DNA of 64,000 bases from Paenibacillus taihuensis (GCF_003386535.1 NZ_QTTN01000024.1:24200-88199), one strand, 5' to 3'. Positions 52,901 to 60,031 are shown, numbered from the stretch's first letter. Made by a program: numbers and translations. The notes: generated from the sequence alone by a model not told the origin.

Positions 52901-53252
52901 TGCGGACTCTGACAACAGCAGCGTCTATATCTATACCGCTTCAAGTGCGGCTAATGCCATTCCCTCGATTGCGAAAGTAGATGCGCAAGGAACGTATATC
53001 AAGATTACGTTCAGCGAGCCAATCAAGGGCTACACGGATGAAACGAATTTCTTCAACATCGTAGTGGATGGCAAAGCAGTCAATCCTACGGAAGGCTCTC
53101 TGGATGGGCAAACGATTGTGTTGAAAGTGCCGTCTCTCGATTCGGGCAAGATTGGAACGATCAAGTTCACCAGCAATGGCGTAGACTCGATCCGGGATTA
53201 CAACAGTTTGTCGCCTGACTCGGATGCGGTATTTACCTTCGGTGTGCAATAA
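49908..53252 (+). CDS. Large SLH-domain surface protein with about eight Ig-like repeats
   Basis: A 1114-aa secreted protein. Signal peptide about 1-25 (LLIVWLLLTLAIPAITASA). SLH-type modules fill about 28-190 (LNLSMTREQFAAVLYRLWG, VTVEQLAVVLVRAYGY, TRGQLVDAAYAVYQQ). Then about eight Ig-like/Big_5-type repeats of 95-110 residues each begin 'P-x-(I/V)-x-x-V...(I/V)-x-(V/L)-x-F-(S/N)-E'. Examples are RTIRLTFSEQV, STVQVVFNEKV, STIEVQFSEKV, RAIKVTFSEPV and TYIKITFSEPI. Such repeats build S-layer or cell-surface filaments. The C-terminus ends in the last repeat. TGGAGG Shine-Dalgarno. Monocistronic. Confidence 0.93.
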   Translation: MTVVRKLLIVWLLLTLAIPAITASAESLSTQDKFEVLKDQGVFMGLGDGSAGLNLSMTREQFAAVLYRLWGLADTDPARASFDDVLKSRWSFHEVEAVNQAGLMTGTALRKFSPATNVTVEQLAVVLVRAYGYQSGSSPVTGLVSPWARGSVSAALDHGFISYQSNYKLAATRGQLVDAAYAVYQQQHPQKLQVSTVQPLSNNIIQVNLKAAVTSVNLSSFSLRDDQGSVVAIKTALLSSDGKIVYITTGPQNGYVYHTLTVDGTGWRYYSIWDNNGGTGNTDTTRPTITNVESLGARTIRLTFSEQVSRSSAENANYYDIVTGNLDLNGFTLSSDLRTVTITTSTQENGYQYRLAVSGVKDLSGNTMISRSDLYFYGIYDLDGSKPTVVSVTGQNNSTVQVVFNEKVDASDARDVSNYSINNDLRVTRAILASDGKTVTLYTGEQENGKEYKLTIRGIADLAGNVMNTRRDVVFKGTNDHDKPYIQSVTVLSNSTIEVQFSEKVNADQAKQGSNYTINNNLRVTNVILEADGDAVILTTTKQTDAVLYTLTVQGISDLAGNVMDKATNLYFGGFVDHTLPTVVGIQAAARQVVLTFSERLDAGTANRASNYKLGGNLGDVKSAVYDDAKKTVTLTTNAQTPGGVYSVTINQVYDLSGNAIAADTRIQFVGSDRETADSIELQKLEVVNQNTVQATFSRALSDSEVASLDLTILKDNNRDVDTSGWSEYVVRKSGTNNVVVIQKRTDKSGNPSLFVAGHVYIGRISDLPGLVTKDGADQKVFPGTEKANDVPYVTQVSALNSRAIKVTFSEPVRGVNESGFSLLRDDDSTIGITGDSLNNTNSIVTEVTLYLDDDVKSGKTYRLRFKDNIKDAAGWNAIRTQEDSKPYQVVFAGTSTSNQAPAVTKIVSSDRYTFEIQFSEPVRLDKSGGFSLYEVSSGDEVDIHSSGNASYVLSSDRKAITVYLNADRLDPLKSNQRYRLEYDSNHGRIVDDQGAALADSDNSSVYIYTASSAANAIPSIAKVDAQGTYIKITFSEPIKGYTDETNFFNIVVDGKAVNPTEGSLDGQTIVLKVPSLDSGKIGTIKFTSNGVDSIRDYNSLSPDSDAVFTFGVQ

Positions 53253-53306
53253 CCTATACTTCTCTTAAGCCGAGGCAGGGGTAAATTAGCTCATAACAAC
53301 ACAAAG

Positions 53307-53344
53307 GCGCGGTTTCCGAGAGATCGGGACCGCGTTTTCTTTTA
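53307..53344 (+). terminator. Terminator of the surface-protein gene
   Basis: GCGCGGTTTCCGAGAG repeats the sequence at 49587-49602 exactly; the CGCGGT/ACCGCG stem is followed by TTTTCTTTT. Confidence 0.82.
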
Positions 53345-53361
53345 GAAGGGGACCGCGACTT

Positions 53362-53796
53362 GTGATATTTAGACCTTTGCAAACAACCATAGTGCAAACT
53401 GCCGTTCTTCTAGCATTCTCCATTTTGATGTCGTTCACGAGCCACGCTTTTGCGATTGTCGGATTGATCTTCATGGTAGTTTCTTTGGTATATGGTTCCG
53501 CTTCGAGCATTAAAATCATCGATGATAAGGTTATTAAAACAACATTCTATTTCTTTAAACGCGAATACGGCATAGAAGAAATGAAATGGATCGAGGCCGT
53601 AACAGAGAAGAAATTTGGATACATAACGATTAGGATTGGGAAGTCTTATGCGGAAGACTACTATATTTTGCAAATGAAGAATCGCTCATCACTAAAGGTC
53701 AACGCTGCTTTTAAAAACAGTGGGGTCAGTCTGGGACGTTATCTGAAGAAGAAATATAAGCTTCAGCTCAAAGAGACAGAACGGCTTCGATTTTGA
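53362..53796 (+). CDS. Membrane protein with PH-like domain, unrecognised
   Basis: A 144-aa protein with GTG start and AGAAGGGG about 9 nt upstream. Two helices at about 10-50 (TAVLLAFSILMSFTSHAFAIVG and LIFMVVSLVYG) form a short hairpin. The rest is beta-rich (IKIIDDKVIKTTFYFFKREYGI, YITIRIGKSYAEDYYILQMK) ending in a basic helix, the pattern of bacterial PH-domain membrane proteins. Codons are more AT-rich than the neighbours. No functional clue in the context. Confidence 0.72.
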   Translation: MIFRPLQTTIVQTAVLLAFSILMSFTSHAFAIVGLIFMVVSLVYGSASSIKIIDDKVIKTTFYFFKREYGIEEMKWIEAVTEKKFGYITIRIGKSYAEDYYILQMKNRSSLKVNAAFKNSGVSLGRYLKKKYKLQLKETERLRF

Positions 53797-53954
53797 ATAG
53801 CAGAAACGAACACGGGTCTGCTTCCAGCACTGGCATTTGCCCCTCCACACCTCCGCCAAGAGCCTTTTATCCAGGCTAATTACGGGTCAGGGCGCGGGCG
53901 GCGCGCAAACAGCAGAATGCAGGTTGTGCCAATAGCGGTGGTAATTTGCCTTAT

Positions 53955-53982
53955 ACCAATCTATCTCTCCACTCATAGAGTA
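53955..53982 (+). promoter_or_regulatory. Sigma-K-like promoter of the Cys-rich gene
   Basis: ACC (53955-53957), a 16-bp spacer and CATAGAGTA (53974-53982), which matches the sigma-K -10 form CATANNNTA exactly. The predicted start point lies about 23 nt before the GTG codon. Confidence 0.55.
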
Positions 53983-54011
53983 TGGTAGTTCTCTCGAGAG
54001 GAGGAAATCTA

Positions 54012-54407
54012 GTGTCAGCTAAATTGAAAGTGAGTAACGTGAAAGCAGTGCGTACGCGTTCCCGTAATGCGCGCGTGTCCAACGAAGGAATGCGTAGTGG
54101 CCGCAGCCAATGCTGCAATCGTCGTGACGGTGCTGTCGAAGGTATCCAGGAGGCAGGTCAAGATCTTTCCAATCTGTTCTGTCATCTTCGCAGCCCTGAG
54201 AATGCAGCTAAGCTCGTACGCGGTATCCGCTGCAGAAACCGTAAGCTCGTCAATTCTTTGCTCGGCGACAACTGTGAGGTCGTTTGTTTCTTCCACCAAG
54301 GCAGATATGCATGTGTACGAATTGCGTGTGTGTTTGGCGAGTGCTGTGATGTACGGATTACGTTTGATATTTGTGTCTCCATGGGCAACTGCAACAATGT
54401 ATTCTGA
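54012..54407 (+). CDS. Cys-rich protein (12 Cys in 131 aa), candidate spore-coat protein
   Basis: A GTG start follows GAGAGGAGG by 7 nt, a near-ideal site. The N-terminus is basic (KAVRTRSRNARVSNEGMRSG). Twelve cysteines follow, including two CC pairs (QCCN, ECCD), and the second half alternates like beta-strands (CEVVCFFHQGRYACVRIACVFGECC in part). CGT dominates the arginine codons, unlike neighbours, suggesting high expression. No signal peptide. A sigma-K-like promoter and a clear terminator flank it, fixing the strand among several overlapping frames. I do not recognise the family; the cysteine content and promoter suggest a spore coat or crust component. Confidence 0.62.
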   Translation: MSAKLKVSNVKAVRTRSRNARVSNEGMRSGRSQCCNRRDGAVEGIQEAGQDLSNLFCHLRSPENAAKLVRGIRCRNRKLVNSLLGDNCEVVCFFHQGRYACVRIACVFGECCDVRITFDICVSMGNCNNVF

Positions 54408-54437
54408 TTTTGAATGGCGAACCGGCTGTATCTGCTG

Positions 54438-54474
54438 CAGGCTGTCTCACGAATAGTGGGATGGCCTGTTTTGT
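54438..54474 (+). terminator. Intrinsic terminator after the Cys-rich gene
   Basis: CAGGCTGTCTCAC pairs with GTGGGATGGCCTG around GAATA, followed by TTTTGTTG. Confidence 0.82.
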
Positions 54475-54479
54475 TGTGA

Positions 54480-54507
54480 ACCGATGCCAGCGCGGCGGCA
54501 TAAGCTG
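54480..54507 (+). promoter_or_regulatory. Weaker sigma-K-like element before the tyrosinase-like gene
   Basis: ACC (54480-54482), a 16-bp spacer and CATAAGCTG (54499-54507): same spacing as before the Cys-rich gene, with one mismatch to CATANNNTA at the last base. Confidence 0.35.
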
Positions 54508-54542
54508 AAGTAATGGACATCTGACTACGGAGGTGACTTGGT

Positions 54543-55379
54543 ATGCCGTTTATACCGAATTTTCCGCAAGCCTTACTAGATGAGCATGCGCGCTGGCACC
54601 ATGCGCATCACTTCGATAATCCAGCTTTGCTGCCGCCAGGTTATGGCCAGCAGTTCATGCAATTCCACCGGTATTTCATTCGAAAAGTATTGCAGTGGTA
54701 TAACGCGCAAGGCTTCGATCCGCAGCTTGTAGCGGCTTGGCCGAGCGTGCCCGAGGTGATTCGGGGCGCCTCTTGTTATAACCGGGCGGCAGAAGCCCGC
54801 GTGGTGAATAACCCGCAATCGTTCGCGACGCTGGATCAGCTCGGTTTGTTTATTGAAGGCACGAACTTGCACGGCTGCATCCACCAGGAGGCGGCGAGAT
54901 GGTTTAACGAAGAAGCATTGAACGACTTCGACATTGCGCCGGCCACTACGATGTTTTACAAAATCCATGGGCTGATCGATCAATGGTATACGAACTGGGA
55001 ACGTGCAACGGGTCAGGTGAATGCAGGGCGAGGGGGAACGGAGGCTGGTATCGCTTCCGTGCCGCAGCCGAAGTCTCAGAAGCCCGCGATTCGAGTAAAA
55101 GGGCATAAAAAAAGCGCCTTACTGCTCAAAGCGCGAGCAGTAAAGCGCGGAATACGCCGGCATAATAGCTGGAAGGCCTTGGCACGAAATCCGAAGCCTT
55201 CACTTGAACTGAAGCCTCAATCATCGGCTGCTGATCATGGCCAAGTCGGAAACCGGCCGCCGCTGCGTGATCCGCTTGCCCCTCGAACAAGACAATCATC
55301 GCTTCGAGATCGGCTTCGTAAATCCCAGCCACTTCTTCCGGCTGCAGGGTTAGCGAAGCGAGCGGCGCGTCGTAAATAA
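54543..55379 (+). CDS. Tyrosinase-like copper protein with basic, antisense-encoded tail
   Basis: GGAGGTGAC sets the ATG. Residues 1-155 resemble a compact tyrosinase/hemocyanin fold. A CuA-like region holds a His cluster (His15, 19, 20, 22, 23) and His42 in QQFMQFHRYFIRKVL. A CuB-like region has His110 and His114 in LHGCIHQEAARWF and His142 in FYKIHGLIDQWYTNWE, with the usual H-x3-H and about 28-residue spacing. The second CuA histidine is not at its usual place, so activity is uncertain. No signal peptide. After about residue 180 the frame is basic, low in structure, and crosses the opposing Nudix gene and its terminator, so the tail may follow a lost stop codon. Confidence 0.68.
   Translation: MPFIPNFPQALLDEHARWHHAHHFDNPALLPPGYGQQFMQFHRYFIRKVLQWYNAQGFDPQLVAAWPSVPEVIRGASCYNRAAEARVVNNPQSFATLDQLGLFIEGTNLHGCIHQEAARWFNEEALNDFDIAPATTMFYKIHGLIDQWYTNWERATGQVNAGRGGTEAGIASVPQPKSQKPAIRVKGHKKSALLLKARAVKRGIRRHNSWKALARNPKPSLELKPQSSAADHGQVGNRPPLRDPLAPRTRQSSLRDRLRKSQPLLPAAGLAKRAARRK
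55107..55146 (-). terminator. Intrinsic terminator of the Nudix gene
   Basis: On the minus strand GCGCTTTACTGCTC pairs with GAGCAGTAAGGCGC around GCGCTTT, followed by seven T (55113-55107). The Nudix stop lies inside it, and so does coding sequence of the convergent tyrosinase-like frame. Confidence 0.85.
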
Positions 55380-55773
55380 AGCCGAACACCTCGCTCACCT
55401 CGCGGTCGATGAAGGCCGCACCCTTGGCGAAGCCCGCAGCTTCCTTGCGGGCTTCGCCGAGAGGGAGGAGCGCATCGAACGGTACGCGAACGCCGAGCTC
55501 TTCTTCGATTTCCCGAGCGGCATCCCGCATCGTTTCGCCGGCGCTCAGATGGCCGGCTGCGGTAATGTCGAATTGGCTCGGGAACGTGTCTTTATCGCTG
55601 CTGCGCTGCTGGAACAGGACGAGCTTGCGTTCGCCGTCCCGCCGTGCCAGCCAGCAATGAATGGAGCGGTGCCACAGCCCGCGCGCATGCACGTCGCCGC
55701 GGCTGGCCGTGCCAAGCCAGTTGCCCGCTTCGTCGTAGTAGTCGAACTGTTCTTCCCCGTGCGCAGCCGTCAT
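55126..55773 (-). CDS. Nudix hydrolase
   Basis: A 215-aa enzyme with the Nudix box GHLSAGETMRDAAREIEEELGV (G-x5-E-x7-REUxEExGU satisfied in the form AREIEEELGV). The N-terminal part WLGTASRGDVHARGLWHRSIHCWL resembles YfcD/isopentenyl-diphosphate-isomerase-like Nudix proteins. Hydrolyses a nucleoside-diphosphate-linked or similar substrate, which cannot be named. Starts 4 nt after the mscL stop with only a distant GGAAGG, so it is translationally coupled to mscL. Confidence 0.9.
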   Translation of the reverse strand: MTAAHGEEQFDYYDEAGNWLGTASRGDVHARGLWHRSIHCWLARRDGERKLVLFQQRSSDKDTFPSQFDITAAGHLSAGETMRDAAREIEEELGVRVPFDALLPLGEARKEAAGFAKGAAFIDREVSEVFGFIYDAPLASLTLQPEEVAGIYEADLEAMIVLFEGQADHAAAAGFRLGHDQQPMIEASVQVKASDFVPRPSSYYAGVFRALLLAL

Positions 55774-55777
55774 AGAA

Positions 55778-56275
55778 TTAAGCCAAGCCTTCCTGCAGGT
55801 CGTCGGACGGCTCCGTCAGATGCGAAGTACAGTGACCGCAGCGCGTTGCTTTGATCGGAATCTTCGTCAAGCAGTACGGGCACTCCTTCTCGGTCGGTTC
55901 TGGTGCTGCGACGACCTCAGGCTCCTTGGTGCCGATGCGGCGCAAAGCATTAGCGCCCTTCACGATCATGAAGATACAGAAAGCGACGATGGTGAAATCG
56001 AGGACAACGTTAATAAAATTGCCGTATGCAATGACGGGCACGGTAGCGGCTTGTGCCTTCGCTAAAGTCTCAGGACGAACGTCCACATTCTTTAGGACAA
56101 TAAATTGATCTACCAAATTGACGCTGCCCATCAGTCTGCTGATCGGCGGCATAATAATGTCGTTGACGAGCGAGGTCACGATCTTCCCGAACGCGCCGCC
56201 AATAATAACCCCGACAGCAAGATCGAGCACATTGCCTCGGACGGCGAACTCTCTAAATTCTTTTACTATTTTCAT
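55778..56275 (-). CDS. mscL: Large-conductance mechanosensitive channel MscL with zinc-ribbon tail
   Basis: A 165-aa pentameric channel that opens under hypo-osmotic shock. The N-terminal amphipathic helix [20 protein letters not shown] and TM1 (about 15-45) and TM2 (about 84-108) are canonical. The cytoplasmic end is extended to hold a zinc ribbon: Cys132-x2-Cys135 in ECPYCL and Cys146-x2-Cys149 in RCGHCT. Ordinary MscL is about 130-150 aa and lacks this. AAGGAG precedes the ATG. Cotranscribed with the Nudix gene. Confidence 0.94.
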   Translation of the reverse strand: MKIVKEFREFAVRGNVLDLAVGVIIGGAFGKIVTSLVNDIIMPPISRLMGSVNLVDQFIVLKNVDVRPETLAKAQAATVPVIAYGNFINVVLDFTIVAFCIFMIVKGANALRRIGTKEPEVVAAPEPTEKECPYCLTKIPIKATRCGHCTSHLTEPSDDLQEGLA

Positions 56276-56330
56276 GATGTATTCAGCTCCTTCTGCCCTA
56301 TTATATCGGAATCCTGAGAGGGTTCAAAGA

Positions 56331-57305
56331 TTATCTCACCAAAAGCAGCCGATTTGAAGCAAGCTTCACATGAAGCGGGACTTGCCCCGCAGGTTCTCCG
56401 TCGCCGAATGCGGAAATCGGATCTAGACCCGGCATAGACTCTGCGGCAACAGAGACAGTCTGCCCGCGCAGCATCGTTACGAACGGCAGCCGGACATGCT
56501 TGCCCGTCAGCAGCGTCGGGAAGAGACGCAGCAGCTGCAGCGGCGTGCACGTATGCACGATGCAGATGTCGAGCATGCCATCGGACGGCGATGCCTCCGG
56601 ACAGATCCGCAGCCCGCCCCCGTAGGCGGGCACATTGCAAATCGCGGCCATCCAGCCGCGCCTGTACACATGAGGCTTGCCGTCTATCGTCACTATCATC
56701 GGACGAGGACGGTAAGTGAGAAGCATGTGGACAAGGGCAATGAGGTAGGCAAGAGAGCCGACGCCAAGCTTGTTGCATAGCTTCTTATAGGAGGAGCGGT
56801 TCACAGCAGAGGCGATTGCAGCGTCGAAGCCGACAGCGAGCGCGGTCAAGATCGGCTTCTTAGGCTGAACCCCGCCGCAATCATCGTCACCGCCGAGCAT
56901 GATGAGATCGACCGGCACGGCCTGCCCTTGAAGCACGCGCTCCAGCGCGGCAAGCGGCTGCTTCGGAATGCCGAACGCGCGCGCCGTATCGTTGCCCGAG
57001 CCGGACGGAATAAGGCCGAGCGGAACAGCGCTGCCCGCAAGTGCCGGCAGGATGCTGTGGATCGTGCCGTCGCCGCCAATGATTGTAACCGCTCTCACAT
57101 CCGAGCGCGAAAGATCGCTGTCACTCGAGCCCCCGCGGCGATTCTGTTCCAGCAAGTTCCGCACTTCCTGACACGCAGCCTCAGCCGATTCCGCAATGAC
57201 GGCTTGGTAAGGAAGGCTCCTGCGCTGCAGCTCGGTTTCAACAAGCTTCCAAATGATTTTCCCGCGGCCGCTGCCGGCGCGTTCGTTAACTGCAAAAATC
57301 CACAT
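56331..57305 (-). CDS. Diacylglycerol kinase-family lipid kinase (YegS/BmrU-like)
   Basis: A 324-aa lipid kinase. The nucleotide site is IIGGDGTIHSILPAL (near 90) with LGLIPSGSGNDTARAFGIP (near 115), the DAGK_cat signature. The C-terminal beta-sandwich includes YGGGLRICPEASPSDGMLDI. Phosphorylates diacylglycerol or a related lipid in phospholipid recycling. GAGGAGG lies about 8 nt before the ATG at 57305. Single gene, divergent from the AlkC-type gene. Confidence 0.91.
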   Translation of the reverse strand: MWIFAVNERAGSGRGKIIWKLVETELQRRSLPYQAVIAESAEAACQEVRNLLEQNRRGGSSDSDLSRSDVRAVTIIGGDGTIHSILPALAGSAVPLGLIPSGSGNDTARAFGIPKQPLAALERVLQGQAVPVDLIMLGGDDDCGGVQPKKPILTALAVGFDAAIASAVNRSSYKKLCNKLGVGSLAYLIALVHMLLTYRPRPMIVTIDGKPHVYRRGWMAAICNVPAYGGGLRICPEASPSDGMLDICIVHTCTPLQLLRLFPTLLTGKHVRLPFVTMLRGQTVSVAAESMPGLDPISAFGDGEPAGQVPLHVKLASNRLLLVR

Positions 57306-57417
57306 GATGTGTCTCCTCCTCTGACTTGCACTCATTATAAGGGGCGGCGGACCAGCCCGCCAACTTCTTTTTGCAGCAGAATCGGCTATAATAACGAAAG
57401 GAGGTAAGAGACAACAT

Positions 57418-58563
57418 ATGGCTGAACCGTTAAAAGCAATGTACGACCTGCCGTTTCTGCGGCAGTTTGCAGCGCGCGTTGCCTCCGCGTGGGCACCTTT
57501 TCAGGAAGAGGCGTTTATCCGGCTTGTCACGGCGGACGGCTGGGAGGCACTGGAGCTCAAAAGCCGAATTCGGCGCATAACGCAAGCACTTGGGGCAACT
57601 TTGCCTGCTACATATCCGGAAGCGCTCGATGTGCTGCTTGCCATTCATAAGCAATGCGCAGGCTTCCCGTATTTATTTTTCCCTGACTTTGTTGAAGTAT
57701 ATGGCCTTGAGGAGCAGCATCACGACCGTTCCTTGGACGCGCTGGAACGCTTCACGGTGCAGTCCTCTGCCGAGTTCGCGATTAGGGCGTTTCTGCTGAA
57801 AGCGCCAGAGCGCACCCTCGCGCGCATGATGGAATGGGTGCTTAATCCGAACGAGCATGTGCGCCGTCTTGCCAGCGAAGGCTGCAGACCCCGTCTGCCG
57901 TGGGCACAAGCGATAACGATGTACAAGCGCGACCCGTCGCCGATCATTCCGCTGCTTGAGCTGCTCAAACGCGACCCGGCGCTATATGTACGCAAGAGCG
58001 TCGCTAATAATTTGAACGATATTGCGAAGGATCATCCGGCCGTTGTGCGGGAAATTGCGAAGCGATGGATCGGCCGTGATCCCGCTACGGACTGGATCGT
58101 CCGACATGGCTGCCGCACGCTTATTAAAGCGGCGGACCCTGATATTATGGCGTTGTTCGGCTATGAGGAGCATAGCGCGGACGCGGAGGGCTTCGTCGAG
58201 CATGCGTCACTCCGGGCAATGGAGGAGGAAGCACGCATTGGCGAGGACAGCGAGCTGCGTTACGATGTGTACCTGCGCCCGTCTTCAAGCCAGGAACTGC
58301 TGCGCTTGCGTGTGGAGCTTGGCGTATTCTATGTGAAATCCGGCGGCAAAGTGTCGGAGAAGCGATTTCTCGTCACCGACAAGAAAGCTGCGCCAGGAAC
58401 CAGCTTCTCAGGCGCTAAGAAGCTAAGCTGGAAGGACTTATCGACGCGCAAGCACTATGAAGGGATGCACCGATTGACGCTTGTCGTGAATGGTCTTGCT
58501 GTCGCCGAGACGGCCATCATGCTATCCCATTCCCAGTCTGAACAAAGGAGCGGTGTGGAATGA
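57418..58563 (+). CDS. AlkC-type DNA alkylation repair protein
   Basis: A 381-aa HEAT-repeat DNA glycosylase-like protein of the AlkC/AlkD group, which removes N-alkylated purines. Helical repeats run through 1-265 (RSLDALERFTVQSSAEFAIR, LARMMEWVLNPNEHVRRLAS, YVRKSVANNLNDIAKDHPAV, DWIVRHGCRTL). GCRPRLPW, including LPWA, is typical of AlkC. The C-terminal 110 residues form the Ig-like beta domain seen in AlkC (RLRVELGVFYVKSGGKVSEKRF in part). GAAAGGAGG precedes the ATG. The stop overlaps the next gene by 4 nt. Confidence 0.85.
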   Translation: MAEPLKAMYDLPFLRQFAARVASAWAPFQEEAFIRLVTADGWEALELKSRIRRITQALGATLPATYPEALDVLLAIHKQCAGFPYLFFPDFVEVYGLEEQHHDRSLDALERFTVQSSAEFAIRAFLLKAPERTLARMMEWVLNPNEHVRRLASEGCRPRLPWAQAITMYKRDPSPIIPLLELLKRDPALYVRKSVANNLNDIAKDHPAVVREIAKRWIGRDPATDWIVRHGCRTLIKAADPDIMALFGYEEHSADAEGFVEHASLRAMEEEARIGEDSELRYDVYLRPSSSQELLRLRVELGVFYVKSGGKVSEKRFLVTDKKAAPGTSFSGAKKLSWKDLSTRKHYEGMHRLTLVVNGLAVAETAIMLSHSQSEQRSGVE

Positions 58564-59600
58564 CTATTGGCGCACGAGTTCTGAAGACGGGACTTGCCGT
58601 CGCGCTAGCCGTCTATCTCAGCAATATGCTCGGCTTTCCATCGCCGATCATTGCGGCCGTAGCATCGATCTTCACGATTCAGCCGTCCATATCCCGTTCC
58701 TGGCAGCAAATTGTGGATCAGCTCCAGACGAATTTGCTCGGCGCCGTCGTCGCGCTGGCGGCGGTCCGTTTGATCGGGACAGCTCCAATCTCGCTCGGAC
58801 TTGTATGTATTATCGTAATCCTCATTAGCATCAAATTGCGGATGGAGAGCACGATTGGCCTGACGCTGGTCACCGTTGTCGCGGTCATGGAGGCGAATCA
58901 GGATGGCTGGTCGTTCGCGCTCGACCGCGTCCTCATGGTATTGACAGGCATGGCTGCCGCTTTTGCCGTGAACACGCTCATCATTCCGCCGCGTCCGCGC
59001 AAGCAGTTCATCGGTCAGGTCCAGGAAGCGTATATTCAGCTGTCGCTCCTGCTGCGCCTTGCCATCTCGAATGAGATGAAGGAGGATGTGCACCGCAAGG
59101 AGAAGGAGAGGCTGGAAGGAATCCTGCGCAAGCTGGATGAGTCGTATTTGCTGTTCGAGGAAGAGCGGTCACTGCTGCCGAAGCGGAAGGCGGCGCGGGC
59201 AAGACAGCTTATTCTGTCCAAGCATCTCATTAAGGCGCTGCATAAAGGCGTCGATCTGCTGGAGGTCGTGGAGGAGCATTATTTCTCGGCGGCAGACGCG
59301 GAGTTGTGGGCGAAGCGGTTCGATAGTCAGATCGAGGAGCTTGCGAAGTATCACGAGCATATCTTGCTGAAGCTGGCCGGCAAAATGAAGCCCTTCGCAA
59401 CCATCGAGCCCGAGCAGGAGCGGGAGGATCGGCTCATTGAGCAGCTGACATCTTACCTGCATGACGAACACGGGCATAACAAGCGCCTTGTGTTCGTCGC
59501 ATCCGCTATGCTGGAGTACGGGTATCATCTGCGCCGACTCGATAAAGTCGCGGATCGGGTGCAGCAGCGTGAAGGTGCTGCAGAGCTGAGCCTGCAATAG
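58560..59600 (+). CDS. Aromatic acid exporter family (ArAE_1/FUSC-like) membrane protein
   Basis: A 346-aa protein. Six helices in residues 8-145 (VLKTGLAVALAVYLSNMLGF, PSPIIAAVASIFTIQPSISRSWQQ) are followed by a long helical cytoplasmic domain (about 155-340) rich in Glu, Lys and Arg. IFTIQPSISRSWQQ is the marker of the family, which exports aromatic acids or similar compounds. It overlaps the alkylation repair gene by ATGA, so the two are coupled, though a functional link is unclear. Ends before a strong terminator. Confidence 0.88.
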   Translation: MTIGARVLKTGLAVALAVYLSNMLGFPSPIIAAVASIFTIQPSISRSWQQIVDQLQTNLLGAVVALAAVRLIGTAPISLGLVCIIVILISIKLRMESTIGLTLVTVVAVMEANQDGWSFALDRVLMVLTGMAAAFAVNTLIIPPRPRKQFIGQVQEAYIQLSLLLRLAISNEMKEDVHRKEKERLEGILRKLDESYLLFEEERSLLPKRKAARARQLILSKHLIKALHKGVDLLEVVEEHYFSAADAELWAKRFDSQIEELAKYHEHILLKLAGKMKPFATIEPEQEREDRLIEQLTSYLHDEHGHNKRLVFVASAMLEYGYHLRRLDKVADRVQQREGAAELSLQ

Positions 59601-59654
59601 CAACACTATAATCAATAAACATTAATCCATAAACAATAATCCATAAACATGACA

Positions 59655-59725
59655 AAACGCCCTTGTATCCTCGAGGCCGAGCAAAGTATCCATGCTCGTC
59701 GCTGAAAGGTACAAGGGCGTTTATC
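59655..59725. terminator. Bidirectional terminator
   Basis: Perfect 13-bp arms AAACGCCCTTGTA (59655-59667) and TACAAGGGCGTTT (59710-59722); inner GAGC/GCTC pairing. Serves the exporter gene and the convergent small gene. Confidence 0.82.
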
Positions 59726-59743
59726 GTTTATGCGGTGTTGCCG

Positions 59744-60031
59744 TTATTTATCTACATCTTCCGGATGTCTGCGCGGATGCTGCAGATGCGCCTCATGCTG
59801 CGTAATTTCTTTCTTCGGCGTAAGCCGTTCGTCTGTCTGGCCTTCATGGTGATTATCGAAATCAAGCTGGATGAGCTCCCATTCCGTCGACCCGATCGTC
59901 GGGTCAGCGGGGAACACACCGTTGCGCTTCAGATGCTCTTCGCGGCCAAGCTCGTTCTTATAGACACCATTCACTTCAACGGGCTCGCCTGACATCGGAG
60001 CCATATGGTTATGGCCTAATTGTTCACTCAT
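59744..60031 (-). CDS. Small hypothetical hydrophilic protein
   Basis: A 95-aa protein starting MSEQLGHNHMAPMSGEPVEV. AGGAGG 8-9 nt upstream and a terminator downstream make it convincing. The central NGVYKNELGREEHLKRNGVFP and IGSTEWELIQLDFDN look folded; the last 30 residues are His/Glu-rich (HEAHLQHPRRHPEDVDK). I do not recognise the family. The phrase SGEP(V) recurs as SGEQP at the start of the small protein encoded just upstream. The two probably form one operon. Confidence 0.7.
   Translation of the reverse strand: MSEQLGHNHMAPMSGEPVEVNGVYKNELGREEHLKRNGVFPADPTIGSTEWELIQLDFDNHHEGQTDERLTPKKEITQHEAHLQHPRRHPEDVDK

Noticed and set aside
54015-54299. Alternative minus-strand 94-aa frame at the Cys-rich gene
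   Set aside because: No Shine-Dalgarno; the plus strand has a strong ribosome site, promoter-like element and terminator in register.
54067-54456. Alternative plus-strand 129-aa frame at the Cys-rich gene
   Set aside because: Starts without a ribosome site and runs into the terminator stem; the GTG frame at 54012 fits better.
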